Positions 17,366 to 26,348 of a DNA stretch of 64,000 bases are shown here, one piece after another. The notes below the pieces were generated by a model. That model ran no database searches, was not told where the DNA came from, and worked only from the letters and a program-made list of their open reading frames with translations. Position 1 is the stretch's first letter. The number at the start of each line of letters is the position of its first letter. This stretch comes from Peptococcaceae bacterium UBA5752 (lineage in GTDB: Bacteria; Bacillota; Dehalobacteriia; UBA4068): NCBI GenBank assembly GCA_002419055.1, contig DIFI01000009.1, positions 310,001 through 374,000 on the forward strand, written 5' to 3'. Made by a program: the position numbers and the translations under genes.

Positions 17366-19234
17366 TTGGCTAAACTATTATCGAAAATAAATGGTCCCAA
17401 AGATATAAAGGGGCTGAATGTTCAGCAATTAGATGATTTGTCTCAAGAAATCAGAGAATATATATTGAATGTTGTTTCAGAAAATGGTGGACATCTGGCG
17501 CCTAACCTTGGCGTTGTCGAGCTGACGCTTGCTTTGCACTGTGTTTTTGATGCGCCTCAAGACAAATTAATTTGGGATGTGGGACATCAAACTTATACTC
17601 ATAAAATACTCACAGGCAGGCGTGAGCAGTTTAAAACTTTACGTCAACATGAAGGTATCAGTGGCTTCCCACGGCGTGAAGAAAGCGTATATGACTGCTT
17701 CAATACCGGTCATGGCAGTACTTCGATCTCTGCAGCACTGGGCATGGCGAAAGCGCGTGACCTGAATAGCGAAAACTATCATGTAGTTGCGATTATTGGC
17801 GATGGTTCTTTGGGCGGGGGCATGGCCTATGAGGCGCTCAACAATACCGGAGCTTCGGGCAGCCGCTTAATTGTTGTTCTTAATGATAATGAGATGAGTA
17901 TCAATCAAAGCGTAGGCGCTCTTGCCGAGCATTTATTGCGATTACGGACGAATCCGCGATATACCAAAGCAAAAGTGAATTTGGAATCGATTCTTAGTAA
18001 AATGCCTAATATAGGACCATCCATTGGTAAAACTATCAATAAAACAAAGAATATTCTTAAGTATTATATTGTGCCAGGCATACTATTTGAAGAAATGGGC
18101 TTCACTTATTTAGGTCCTATTGACGGACATAATATTGATGATTTAATATATGTTTTGCAACGCGCCAAAACAATCAATAAACCGGTTTTGGTGCATGTAA
18201 TAACTCAAAAGGGTAAAGGATATTTACCGGCAGAACAAAACCCAGATCTGTTTCACGGAGTGGGATTATTCGATTTGGAAACAGGTGAGTTGTCTAACAA
18301 TAAAAGCCAAACTTATACTGATATTTTTGGTGAAGAATTGTGCGCAATGGCGTCGGAAGATAAAAATATTGTGGCAATTACCGCGGCCATGGCTGATGGA
18401 ACTGGCTTATTGGAGTATTCAAATCGATTTAAAGAGAGATTTTTTGATGTTGGTATTTCCGAACAACATGGCGTAACGTTTGCGGCTGCATTGGCAGCCG
18501 CTGGGAAAACTCCGTTTGTAGCAATTTATTCAACTTTTTTACAGCGGGCATATGACCAAATATATCACGATGTTTGTATACCCAAATTGCCCGTGATATT
18601 TGCAGTCGATCGCGCCGGTATTGTCGGTGAAGACGGTGCTACTCATCAGGGTTTGCTTGATCTTTCTTATTTGCGGCAAATGCCTAATATGATAGTTATG
18701 GCGCCTAAAGATGGTTTAGAATTGCGCAAAATGTTGAGAGCGGCGCCCGGCATGTCAGCTCCGGTTGCGATTCGTTATCCAAAGGCCTGCTCGTTATCAA
18801 TACCAGGTGATAATTTACCAATACAACTCGGCAAAGCCGAGGTATTACGCCAAGGAGATGATCTGACTATTGCTGCTTGTGGTTCCATGGTGGCAATAGC
18901 TTGTCAGGTTGCAGAAATATTGGCTGAACAAGGCATTAATGCGACAATAATTAATGCTCGTTTTATAGCTCCATTAGATGTTGACACTATAAGTAAGTTA
19001 ACGCAAAAGAGCGGCCGTTTAATTTGCGTTGAGGAGGGTATAATAGCCGGAGGGTTCGGATCTGCTTGTTTGGAAAATTTAAAAGATTATAAGTTTGATA
19101 TTGATATAGTAGCTTTGCCAAAACAGTTTATTCCCCATGGAAAAAGAGGAATGCTCTTAGAAAAATACGGTCTTTCGGCAGATATAATAGCTCAACGAAT
19201 CAACCTACGCTGGTTTGGAGGTAAAAATGGCTAA
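17366..19234 (+). CDS. dxs: 1-deoxy-D-xylulose-5-phosphate synthase
   Basis: Condenses pyruvate and glyceraldehyde 3-phosphate, the entry step of the MEP isoprenoid pathway. 622 residues. The thiamine-diphosphate motif is GDGSLGGGMAYEALNN; GGHLAPNLGVVELTLAL and DVGHQTYTHKILTGR are at the N-terminus, DVGISEQHGVTFAAALA marks the Pyr domain, and the C-terminal transketolase domain ends the protein. The TTG at 17366 is chosen because GGGAGGT lies 7 bases upstream; a TTG at 17351 would overlap that site. The stop overlaps the start of tlyA. Confidence 0.96.
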   Translation: MAKLLSKINGPKDIKGLNVQQLDDLSQEIREYILNVVSENGGHLAPNLGVVELTLALHCVFDAPQDKLIWDVGHQTYTHKILTGRREQFKTLRQHEGISGFPRREESVYDCFNTGHGSTSISAALGMAKARDLNSENYHVVAIIGDGSLGGGMAYEALNNTGASGSRLIVVLNDNEMSINQSVGALAEHLLRLRTNPRYTKAKVNLESILSKMPNIGPSIGKTINKTKNILKYYIVPGILFEEMGFTYLGPIDGHNIDDLIYVLQRAKTINKPVLVHVITQKGKGYLPAEQNPDLFHGVGLFDLETGELSNNKSQTYTDIFGEELCAMASEDKNIVAITAAMADGTGLLEYSNRFKERFFDVGISEQHGVTFAAALAAAGKTPFVAIYSTFLQRAYDQIYHDVCIPKLPVIFAVDRAGIVGEDGATHQGLLDLSYLRQMPNMIVMAPKDGLELRKMLRAAPGMSAPVAIRYPKACSLSIPGDNLPIQLGKAEVLRQGDDLTIAACGSMVAIACQVAEILAEQGINATIINARFIAPLDVDTISKLTQKSGRLICVEEGIIAGGFGSACLENLKDYKFDIDIVALPKQFIPHGKRGMLLEKYGLSADIIAQRINLRWFGGKNG

Positions 19235-20042
19235 GGATAAACTGCGACTTGATGCGTTACTTGTGGAGATGGGTCTTTTTGGCGGCAGGGACAAGGCAAA
19301 AACGGCAATTATGGCCGGTGAGGTGAAAGTAAATGGCACGGTATGCGATAAAGCCTCACTAATAGTATCTGCAGAGGCCATGATTGAGCTTCTCAGCAAT
19401 CAGCTGCCTTATGTATCACGGGGTGGATTAAAACTAGCTAAGGCAATTACAGAATTTGGTCTTGATTTAAAAGATAAAATAATTGTCGATTTGGGTTCAT
19501 CTACCGGTGGTTTTGTTGATTGTGCCTTACAGAATGGGGCAGCAAAAGTATATGCAGTAGATGTTGGCTATGGTCAACTTGCTTGGAAGCTGCGTCAAGA
19601 TCCGCGGGTAGTTGTGTTGGAAAGAACCAACGCCCGTTATTTAAGCAAAGCCGATATAAACAATCAGGTAGATATGATAACAGCAGACCTATCTTTTATT
19701 TCGTTACAAAAGGCTTTGCCTTCGGCGGTAGAACAATTGTTAGATGATGGCGGTGAGCTTGTAGCTTTAATTAAGCCTCAATTTGAAGCGGGCCGCGACA
19801 AAGTCGGTAAAAAAGGTGTAGTACGTGATCCTGCTACTCATATAGAAGTGATCAACGATATTATTGGCGCATGTGTAAGAATGGATTTAACCCCAATAGG
19901 TCTTAGTTATTCTCCTGTTACCGGTCCTAACGGTAATATCGAATATTTGATTTGGGCATGCAAAAACAGTGCCCCGGGAGTAAGGATTGATGTGGAAAAG
20001 TTAGTATCTGAAGCTTGGCGTTTATTAATAAAAAATCTGTAA
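19227..20042 (+). CDS. tlyA: TlyA family rRNA 2'-O-methyltransferase
   Basis: 271 residues, an S4-type RNA-binding domain joined to a Rossmann methyltransferase; TlyA methylates 16S and 23S rRNA in other bacteria, and the hemolysin name is historical. The S4 part is RLDALLVEMGLFGGRDKAKTAIMAGEVKVNG. The methyltransferase part has the SAM motif VDLGSSTGGFVDCALQNGA, KVYAVDVGYGQLAWKLRQDPRV and ADLSFISLQKALP. ATG at 19227 overlaps the dxs stop, with GGAGGT upstream. It lies in the classic dxs-tlyA-nadK-argR-recN order. Confidence 0.94.
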   Translation: MAKDKLRLDALLVEMGLFGGRDKAKTAIMAGEVKVNGTVCDKASLIVSAEAMIELLSNQLPYVSRGGLKLAKAITEFGLDLKDKIIVDLGSSTGGFVDCALQNGAAKVYAVDVGYGQLAWKLRQDPRVVVLERTNARYLSKADINNQVDMITADLSFISLQKALPSAVEQLLDDGGELVALIKPQFEAGRDKVGKKGVVRDPATHIEVINDIIGACVRMDLTPIGLSYSPVTGPNGNIEYLIWACKNSAPGVRIDVEKLVSEAWRLLIKNL

Positions 20043-20158
20043 GCTAAAGAAGAATTAACTTGTAAAAATAAACTTTATAATGTAATATATTACTAATAAG
20101 TGTTTGTTAATAACAAGGGAAAGGTTATTATTTGCTGACATTTGAAAGGTGGACATAA

Positions 20159-20998
20159 ATGCGCGTTGCAGTAATTGTTAATAATAAAAATAATGGTAAT
20201 GTTGAATTTGCTGCATCTTTAATTGATTATTTAAGTAAAAGAGACATCGATCTTTTTGTAAATGGCGAACAAAATGCCATTTTTTCGAATAGATTAGCAA
20301 ATATTGATTTTCATGGTATTGATATAGCTTTAGTGTTGGGTGGAGATGGCACTATCCTTACCGTAGCAAGAGAGTTGGCGCCGTATGGTATTCCTTTATT
20401 GGGTATCAACATGGGAAGGATGGGTTTTCTTTGTCAAGTGGAAAAAGATGAAGTGCATAGTGCAATAGATAAAATTCTACAAAGTGATTATATCCTAGAG
20501 AAAAGATCTATGCTGAGCTGTGATGTAAAAAGAAACGGTGTTGTTGTAGCAGGTTACAAGGCATTAAATGATATTGTAATCAGTAATGGCAAATATGTGC
20601 GAACGCTGAATTTAAAATTGACAATCAACAATCAAATTATTAATTCTTATTTTGCGGATGGGATTGTTGTTGCTACTCCGACAGGTTCAACAGGTTATTC
20701 ATTTTCCGCCGGTGGACCAATTGTTTTGCCGGATACCGATGTTGTATTGGTTACGCCTGTTTGTTCCCACACGTTTTTTTCCCGACCAATTATTGTTTCT
20801 GCACAAAGTGAAATTTCGATTACTTTTCTTAGTAATTCTCAAGTAGCTTATCTATCCGCAGATGGTCAGTATCAGTTTGATCTTTATGAAAATGATGAGA
20901 TTGTTATACAAGTCGCAGATCTGCAGGCAAAGATGATAAATTTAAACAATAGTAGCTATTTTGACAAATTACACAAAAAACTTTGTAATTATGAATAA
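20159..20998 (+). CDS. nadK: NAD kinase
   Basis: Phosphorylates NAD to NADP. 279 residues with LVLGGDGTILTVARE (the GGDGT motif), LGINMGRMGFLCQVE, the NE/D-type LNDIVISNG segment and the PTGSTGYSFSAGGPIV nucleotide-binding block, then TPVCSHTFFSRPIIV. GAAAGGTGG precedes the ATG. The 117-base gap after tlyA is AT-rich and could hold a promoter, but no clear -35/-10 pair stands out. Confidence 0.95.
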   Translation: MRVAVIVNNKNNGNVEFAASLIDYLSKRDIDLFVNGEQNAIFSNRLANIDFHGIDIALVLGGDGTILTVARELAPYGIPLLGINMGRMGFLCQVEKDEVHSAIDKILQSDYILEKRSMLSCDVKRNGVVVAGYKALNDIVISNGKYVRTLNLKLTINNQIINSYFADGIVVATPTGSTGYSFSAGGPIVLPDTDVVLVTPVCSHTFFSRPIIVSAQSEISITFLSNSQVAYLSADGQYQFDLYENDEIVIQVADLQAKMINLNNSSYFDKLHKKLCNYE

Positions 20999-21052
20999 TC
21001 TATATATTATTTGACAAAAAATATACTTATTTCTGAGTAAGGAGTGATGATG

Positions 21053-21505
21053 ATGAATAAAAACAGACGGCAAAAAGCCATTCGTGAAATTATTGATCAA
21101 AAGAACATTGTAACGCAGTATCAATTGACAGAAGAATTGCTGAAACATGGGTTCGCGGTAACGCAGGCAACTATTTCCCGCGATATCAAAGAAATGGGCT
21201 TGATTAAAACATCCTTTGGTGAAAATTCTTTCCGTTATAGTTATCCGCAAGGTATATCCGGTAATAGCTATGAACGTGCTAAGAAAATGCTTCGCGATGA
21301 TATGTTGCGTATTAGTGTCAGCAATTTCATCGTAGTTATAAAAACATTGCCCGGAACTGCCCAGGGTGTTGCATTCTGCCTTGATGGGCTTGGTTGGAAA
21401 GAAATATTGGGTAGTGTAGCCGGCGATGATTCGATAATGATTATTACCAGCGATAATGCTAATGCCAAAATAGTAGCTGAAAACCTTACGGAGCTCAGCC
21501 AATAG
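21053..21505 (+). CDS. argR: Arginine repressor ArgR/AhrC
   Basis: Winged-helix repressor controlling arginine metabolism, active as an arginine-bound hexamer. About 150 residues: the N-terminal DNA-binding domain has RRQKAIREIIDQKNIVTQYQL and TQATISRDIKEMGLIK, and the C-terminal oligomerisation and arginine-binding domain has PGTAQGVAFCLDGLGWKEILGSVAGDDSIMII. Three ATG codons in a row begin at 21047; 21053 or 21050 gives sensible spacing from AAGGAG at 21039-21044. Its position between nadK and recN is classic. No arginine genes are in the window, so it probably acts elsewhere. Confidence 0.94.
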   Translation: MNKNRRQKAIREIIDQKNIVTQYQLTEELLKHGFAVTQATISRDIKEMGLIKTSFGENSFRYSYPQGISGNSYERAKKMLRDDMLRISVSNFIVVIKTLPGTAQGVAFCLDGLGWKEILGSVAGDDSIMIITSDNANAKIVAENLTELSQ

Positions 21506-21526
21506 CTGCATACCCGGAGGAAAGTA

Positions 21527-23215
21527 ATGCTCGAAGAGCTTTATGTAGAAAATTTTGCATTAATTGAGAAGCTGCGCTTGTCTCTGACTGCAGGATTGAA
21601 TGCGTTAACCGGTGAAACAGGAGCCGGAAAATCACTGGTTGTTGATGCTGTTGCGCTGTTGATAGGTGGTCGCGCCAAAGACAGCTTGATCAGAAGTGGT
21701 TGCGAGCGCTGTTTTGTTGAAGGGTTATTTTTGCCGCCGTTTAGCAAACAGATTGAAGAACAACTGGTGGAAGCTGCTATAGAAACGGACGACGGCTTTA
21801 TTTTGAGCAGAGAGTTGATTCGTGGCGGCAGAAGTATTTGCCGTATCAACGGTCGGACTGTCAGCGCCACAAGTTTGCGTCAAATCGGCAGACTGCTAAT
21901 CAATATTCATGGTCAAATGGAGCATATGCTGTTACTAGAAGAGGAGCAGCAGTTACGACTGCTTGACAGTTTTGGCGGTGAAGAAGTATTAAAGCAAGCT
22001 GCTGAAGTAGCTGAGGCATATCGGCAATGGCAGCAGTATTGCCAGCAATTGCAAGATTATCATAATAATAAAAATCAGCGTAGCAAACGTTTGGAATTGC
22101 TGTCATACGAGATCAAAGAAATAGAAAACGCAGCTTTTGCGGTTGATGAGGAACAAAACTTAAAAGAAGAATCATTGCGTTTAGCTAATGCTGAACGCTT
22201 ATTGTCATTGACAGCCGAAACGCATCGTATACTGGCTGAAGAACGTGGCATTACGGAACAACTGTCTGAGGCGGTTGCGTTGCTTAATAAGATTGCAGAG
22301 ATCGATAAAAAAGAAACCGAGTTATCGTGTCGCTTATCTTCGCTTTATTATGAGATAGAAGATATCAGCCGAGAAGTAGCTGCATATGGAGATTCGCTCG
22401 ATGTCAATAATTATCATCTAGAGGATATTGAAAGCCGGTTAGCCTTGCTGGGCAGGCTAAAAAGCAAGTATGGCGGCAGTATTGAAGCGATCTTAAGCTA
22501 TTGCCGGCAGGCGAGAGAGGAATTATCTGCGCTGGAAGATATAGATTACAGCGGACATCATCTGGAAGAGCAGTTAGGCAAGGCAGAAGAGACATATCAG
22601 CAATCAGCTGAACATTTACATAGAGCACGTAATCTAGTAGCAGATAAGTTATCGGTGGCCGTTACCGGAGAATTGCGGCTGCTTTGCATGGATCAATCTG
22701 ACTTTCGAGTGGATTTGCTGCCGGTAGAGCCGAGTATCAACGGCAATGATAAAGCTATATTTATGATAGAAACCAATCGTGGCGAAGGCTTCAAACCGGT
22801 TGCATCGATTGCCTCCGGCGGTGAGTTATCAAGGATAGTGTTGGGCATCAAAGTCATATTGGCGCAGTTAGACCAGGTACCGACGCTTGTTTTTGACGAG
22901 GTAGACAGTGGTTTGGGCGGAGTGGCATTAAACGCAGTTGCCCAGCGTATGGCAGTAGTGGCAAAAAATTCGCAGGCTATTTGTGTTACTCACGCAGCGC
23001 CAATGGCTGCGGTGGCTAATCATCATTTACATATCAGCAAAATTTTCCAAAATGATAGAACAGTTATTGCTGCCGAAGATTTACTGGGTGAGCGTCGAAT
23101 CAATGAGATTGCACGGATGATTGCTGGCGATAAAATCAGTAATACTACGTTGCGGCAGGCTGAGGAATTGTTGTCTCAAAGCAAAAAACCACTAAAGACT
23201 AATAAAATCACTTGA
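21527..23215 (+). CDS. recN: DNA repair protein RecN
   Basis: SMC-like ATPase acting at double-strand breaks. 562 residues. The Walker A motif is GETGAGKSLVVDAV; ABC-type signature and Walker B regions are ASGGELSRIVLGIKVI and PTLVFDEVDSGLGG, separated by long coiled-coil segments (about residues 150-390, rich in E, L and Q). The family's H-loop region is CVTHAAPMAAVANHH. GGAGGAAAG precedes the ATG. The stop codon falls inside the -35 box of the following tRNA gene. spoIVB and spo0A, which usually follow recN in spore formers, are not here. Confidence 0.95.
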   Translation: MLEELYVENFALIEKLRLSLTAGLNALTGETGAGKSLVVDAVALLIGGRAKDSLIRSGCERCFVEGLFLPPFSKQIEEQLVEAAIETDDGFILSRELIRGGRSICRINGRTVSATSLRQIGRLLINIHGQMEHMLLLEEEQQLRLLDSFGGEEVLKQAAEVAEAYRQWQQYCQQLQDYHNNKNQRSKRLELLSYEIKEIENAAFAVDEEQNLKEESLRLANAERLLSLTAETHRILAEERGITEQLSEAVALLNKIAEIDKKETELSCRLSSLYYEIEDISREVAAYGDSLDVNNYHLEDIESRLALLGRLKSKYGGSIEAILSYCRQAREELSALEDIDYSGHHLEEQLGKAEETYQQSAEHLHRARNLVADKLSVAVTGELRLLCMDQSDFRVDLLPVEPSINGNDKAIFMIETNRGEGFKPVASIASGGELSRIVLGIKVILAQLDQVPTLVFDEVDSGLGGVALNAVAQRMAVVAKNSQAICVTHAAPMAAVANHHLHISKIFQNDRTVIAAEDLLGERRINEIARMIAGDKISNTTLRQAEELLSQSKKPLKTNKIT

Positions 23216-23241
23216 CTTTTGGTGGTGATCTTTGGCATAAT
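23212..23241 (+). promoter_or_regulatory. Promoter of tRNA-Glu
   Basis: TTGACT (23212-23217), an 18-base spacer, then CATAAT (23236-23241). The -35 box overlaps the recN stop codon. Confidence 0.75.
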
Positions 23242-23254
23242 AAGCAAGTGACAT

Positions 23255-23331
23255 GGCGCGTTGGAGAAGCGGCTTAACTCACCAGCCTCTCACGCTGGCA
23301 TCCAGGGGTTCGAATCCCCTACGCGTCACCA
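23255..23331 (+). tRNA. tRNA-Glu (anticodon CTC)
   Basis: A cloverleaf can be drawn by eye. Acceptor arms are GGCGCGT and ACGCGTC, with an encoded A-CCA end. The anticodon stem is CCAGC/GCTGG with loop CTCTCAC, giving anticodon CTC, which reads GAG. The T arm is AGGGGTTCGAATCCCCT. It lies on the opposite strand from, and just beyond, the end of gltX, which encodes the enzyme expected to charge it. Confidence 0.93.
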
Positions 23332-23355
23332 AATTAAAAGTAAATCTAATTCAAA

Positions 23356-23389
23356 AAGGCGGTATTGCATGGGCAATACCGCCTTTTTG
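23356..23389 (+). terminator. Terminator after tRNA-Glu
   Basis: Perfect arms GGCGGTATTGC (23358-23368) and GCAATACCGCC (23373-23383), then TTTTT. Confidence 0.9.
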
Positions 23390-23419
23390 TAAACCATTTG
23401 ATGGCTTTAACGGAAACGG

Positions 23420-23861
23420 TTATTCATAAACGTAAAATGTAGCTTTCTCCGAATGGATATTAAAGGGCTTCTGATCATAAAGTGCGTCGGTATTTATCAT
23501 ATCTAAAGTACTATTAAACCGTTATGCAACGTAAGAAAATATTTTTTTAAACGGATGTCTGTTTCTCTTAGACTCCATTCCATATTAAGCAGATACTCCG
23601 CTTCTTTTTCTTTGTCTGTTATTGATTCAGGCGGCAGTACTTCGTTAAGGAACTTAAGGCTTTTAACTCTGATTTCAAATTTATGCATCAAAACATAACC
23701 GCTGCTCTCCGAATTTCCTTTGCTGAAAAACTCAATATTGTATTTTACCTTTGCGCCGCTTTGAACTCCACTAAGTTTAACTTTGCGTTTTTTTCATACG
23801 TCAATGCAAAATATGAAAGAATGATAACCATGACAATAAAAACAGGAATACCGATATACAT
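23420..23861 (-). pseudogene. Frameshifted gene for a small membrane-anchored protein
   Basis: Reading the - strand from an ATG at 23861 gives a hydrophobic N-terminal helix (YIGIPVFIVMVIILSYFAL) and then a stop after about 37 codons. A -1 shift at a run of seven A's opens a second frame (KKRKVKLSGVQSGAKVKYNIEFF...). That frame runs to a stop at 23503. A second -1 shift near 23509 opens a third (NSTLDMINTDALYDQKPFNIHSE) ending at 23420. Joined, the parts make one plausible 147-residue protein with a transmembrane anchor and soluble domain. GGAAG sits upstream and gltX ends 21 bases before it. I do not recognise the family. Sequencing errors in homopolymers could also explain it. Confidence 0.65.
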
Positions 23862-23882
23862 CCTTAAGACTTCCTTTTCGGT

Positions 23883-25529
23883 CTATTTGCCTTTTATGGC
23901 TGCTTGGACACGGTTGCGGACGCGTTTATCTCCGAGTATATTGCTGATTTCCCATAAATCCGGGGAGTTGAGCCGACCGGTAATAGCAACACGGATGGTA
24001 TTGCTGACATCAATAATGCTGCCGCGGTATAATTCGGGGTTTTTGCGGTATTTCTTCGGCTGAACGGCAAACCCCAATGCATCGGTGATTTCCCGCACTT
24101 TATTAAACCATTGTTCTTGGTCGTCGTTAAAATCAAGTGTTTCTAAATACTTGTTAAGAATCTCGCAGGCGGTATCGCTGTCGATATTCTCTGGGTAGTT
24201 GTCTTCAATAGTAAATAATTCATCAAAATAAAAAGATAAAAACTTAATTGCTTGTTTCCAGTAAACCAAATCTTTGCGAGGTCTATCGCCGCTGCGGTTG
24301 ACATCAATCACGCGTAGCGAATATTCTTTATCGGCGCAAAAGATATCGCTAAAGGTTGGATTGTATTTTTCTGCCCAAGATTTAAGAAAATCATAGATTT
24401 GTGCCGCAGGGGTACGAACGAGTATCTCTTTGCTGATATCCTGTAGTTTATCAAGATCAAACAGAGTTCCGGAATTGCTCATTTTTTCGATAGTGAAGGG
24501 GAATTGCTCAAAAGGATCGCTGGGATTGGTCATCCGCCATTCTTCAAAATTGGAATTGAGTACGGTCAGTAGATATTCCCAAATTGCTTCCGGCAAATAG
24601 CCCTCTGAACAGTAATATTTCAAGGCCAGCTCTGGGTCTTTACGTTTGGACAGTTTGCGGCGGTTGCCGTCTTCGAGCTTCATTAGTTGCGCGGTATGGC
24701 AATAGATCGGTCGCTGCCAGCCAAAAGTATCGAAAAGCTGGAGATGGATAGGGGCCGTCGCCAGCCATTCTTCGCTGCGGATAACATGAGTGCTGCGCAT
24801 CAGGTGGTCATCAACGACATGAGCAAAATGGTAGGTGGGAATGCCGTCGCTTTTGAGCAGAACGAAGTCCTGATAGTTCTCCTGTAGCTGCAGTTCGCCG
24901 CGAATCGCGTCGGCCAGTATAACTGTATTATCAATGTTACCGTCTGAACGAAAACGTAAAACATATGGTTCACCTTTGGCAATCCGTTCGGCAATCTGCT
25001 GATAATCATTGTTACGGTCACGCGCCCACTCGCTGTAATAGCCGAAATTGACTTGCTTGGCCATTTGCTCTTCACGCATCTGGGTCAGCTCCTCTTCGCT
25101 ACAAAAACACGGATAGGCTTTGCCCATTTTTACCAGCTGCTTAGCAAAACAATGATAAATATCTTTGCGCTGGCTTTGGCGGTAAGGACCATAATTGCCG
25201 TTGTCACCATCTATAGTTGCGCCCTCGTCAAAATTGATGCCGAAGAAGCCAAGAGCGGAAAGGATGATCTCTACTGCACCGGCTACCTCGCGTTTGCTAT
25301 CGGTATCCTCAATGCGCAGGAAAAAGACGCCATTGCTCTGATGCGCCAACCGATCGCCGATAATGGCGTTGTAAAGATTACCGAGATGGATAAAACCAGT
25401 TGGGCTGGGGCCGATACGCGTAACTTTGGCGTTTGCCGCAAGCTGACGCTGAGGATATATTTGTTCGTAATCGGTAGGAGAAAATTTTAGATCAGGAAAT
25501 AATAAATCAGCTAATTTTTGGTAGTCCAT
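23883..25529 (-). CDS. gltX: Glutamate--tRNA ligase
   Basis: Class I synthetase charging tRNA-Glu, possibly also tRNA-Gln if the strain uses the amidotransferase route. The HIGH-type motif is RIGPSPTGFIHLGNLYNAI and the KMSKS-type motif is RKLSKRKDPEL. HVVDDHLMRSTHVIRSEEWL and the FFLRIEDTDSKR block are typical. 548 residues, longer than the usual 480-500, with an N-terminal extension of about 30 residues before the Rossmann core and a large C-terminal helical anticodon domain. The Cys pair in CFCSEEEL suggests a partial zinc-binding knob. It runs towards tRNA-Glu on the opposite strand. Confidence 0.95.
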   Translation of the reverse strand: MDYQKLADLLFPDLKFSPTDYEQIYPQRQLAANAKVTRIGPSPTGFIHLGNLYNAIIGDRLAHQSNGVFFLRIEDTDSKREVAGAVEIILSALGFFGINFDEGATIDGDNGNYGPYRQSQRKDIYHCFAKQLVKMGKAYPCFCSEEELTQMREEQMAKQVNFGYYSEWARDRNNDYQQIAERIAKGEPYVLRFRSDGNIDNTVILADAIRGELQLQENYQDFVLLKSDGIPTYHFAHVVDDHLMRSTHVIRSEEWLATAPIHLQLFDTFGWQRPIYCHTAQLMKLEDGNRRKLSKRKDPELALKYYCSEGYLPEAIWEYLLTVLNSNFEEWRMTNPSDPFEQFPFTIEKMSNSGTLFDLDKLQDISKEILVRTPAAQIYDFLKSWAEKYNPTFSDIFCADKEYSLRVIDVNRSGDRPRKDLVYWKQAIKFLSFYFDELFTIEDNYPENIDSDTACEILNKYLETLDFNDDQEQWFNKVREITDALGFAVQPKKYRKNPELYRGSIIDVSNTIRVAITGRLNSPDLWEISNILGDKRVRNRVQAAIKGK

Positions 25530-25683
25530 ATTTATACCTTTCCATGTTTAAATATTATAAATGTATTATAACGATTATACCAATAAGCACCAGTGCTGTA
25601 AATAGTCCAAAAACTCTTTATTATATTTGGTATTTGTGCTAAAATGAAATATATGTCAAATATTGACAAAGGGGCGGTGGCGT

Positions 25684-26208
25684 ATGAGAGCGTCAACTAT
25701 TGTTTTAGGTATATTAGCCATTATTTTTGGTTTAGCTTGCATATTATACCCGACAGTCGCATTTACAAGCATAGGCTGGGTTTTGGCGATCGTTTTGTTT
25801 GTAATCGGTATTAATTTAATAGGAGATTACATATCTGCTCGCAAAAACAGTATGGTTAGCGGTTGGGATCTGTTTAGCGGTATTGTTACCGTTATTTTAG
25901 CGGTGGCAATTTGTAGTAACGGGTTTATCAGCTTAATTACGGAGATGTTGATTGTTTATGCATTCTGTGCTTGGATAGTTATCAGTGGTTTTTTGAGGAT
26001 ATTTGCCAGTATCCATTTAAAATATATGGGTGCCAGGCGTTGGCCTGCTGGTTTTATCTTTGGTATGTTAAATGTTCTGTTAGGTGCATTAATTATGTTT
26101 TATCCGGCATTTGCAGGAATGGCCATCGGTATAATTATCGGTATTGCTATTGTGCTACAAGGTATTGGTTTGATCACTTTCGGTGCCAGTATCGAATTAA
26201 TTGATTAA
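25684..26208 (+). CDS. DUF308/HdeD-like membrane protein
   Basis: 174-residue integral membrane protein with about six transmembrane helices in three pairs (for example STIVLGILAIIFGLACILYP and VGFTSIGWVLAIVLFVIGINLI-like segments). The repeated pattern G-x-x-x-I-x-x-G-x-x-x-L-x-x-P is seen in the HdeD/DUF308 family, implicated in acid or stress responses in enterics; function here is unknown. The ATG at 25684 follows GGGGCGGTGG. It is divergent from gltX and followed by its own hairpin (26224-26247). Confidence 0.8.
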   Translation: MRASTIVLGILAIIFGLACILYPTVAFTSIGWVLAIVLFVIGINLIGDYISARKNSMVSGWDLFSGIVTVILAVAICSNGFISLITEMLIVYAFCAWIVISGFLRIFASIHLKYMGARRWPAGFIFGMLNVLLGALIMFYPAFAGMAIGIIIGIAIVLQGIGLITFGASIELID

Positions 26209-26223
26209 ATTTCCTGTTATCAT

Positions 26224-26253
26224 GCCTCCGTTTTAATAAACGGGGGCTATTTC
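26224..26253 (+). terminator. Terminator before nrdJ
   Basis: Arms GCCTCCGTTT (26224-26233) and AAACGGGGGC (26238-26247), then TATTTCT. The T-tract is weak. Confidence 0.65.
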
Positions 26254-26276
26254 TCAAAATATAGATAAAAATTTGC

Positions 26277-26305
26277 TTGCACAATACAATATATAGTAAT
26301 ATAAT
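26277..26305 (+). promoter_or_regulatory. Promoter of nrdJ
   Basis: TTGCAC (26277-26282), a 17-base spacer, then TATAAT (26300-26305), 44 bases before the nrdJ start. No room for a cobalamin riboswitch and none seen. Confidence 0.75.
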
Positions 26306-26348
26306 AACAAATATGAAATATAATACACCCTATTGGAGGATATAAGAA

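Noticed and set aside
23768..23800. Programmed -1 frameshifting at A_AAA_AAC as the main explanation
   Set aside because: A second shift further on in the same gene, also in a short homopolymer, makes gene decay or sequencing error likelier; kept only as something to test.
23683..24063. 126-residue open frame on the + strand
   Set aside because: Antisense to gltX and to the better-supported frameshifted gene.
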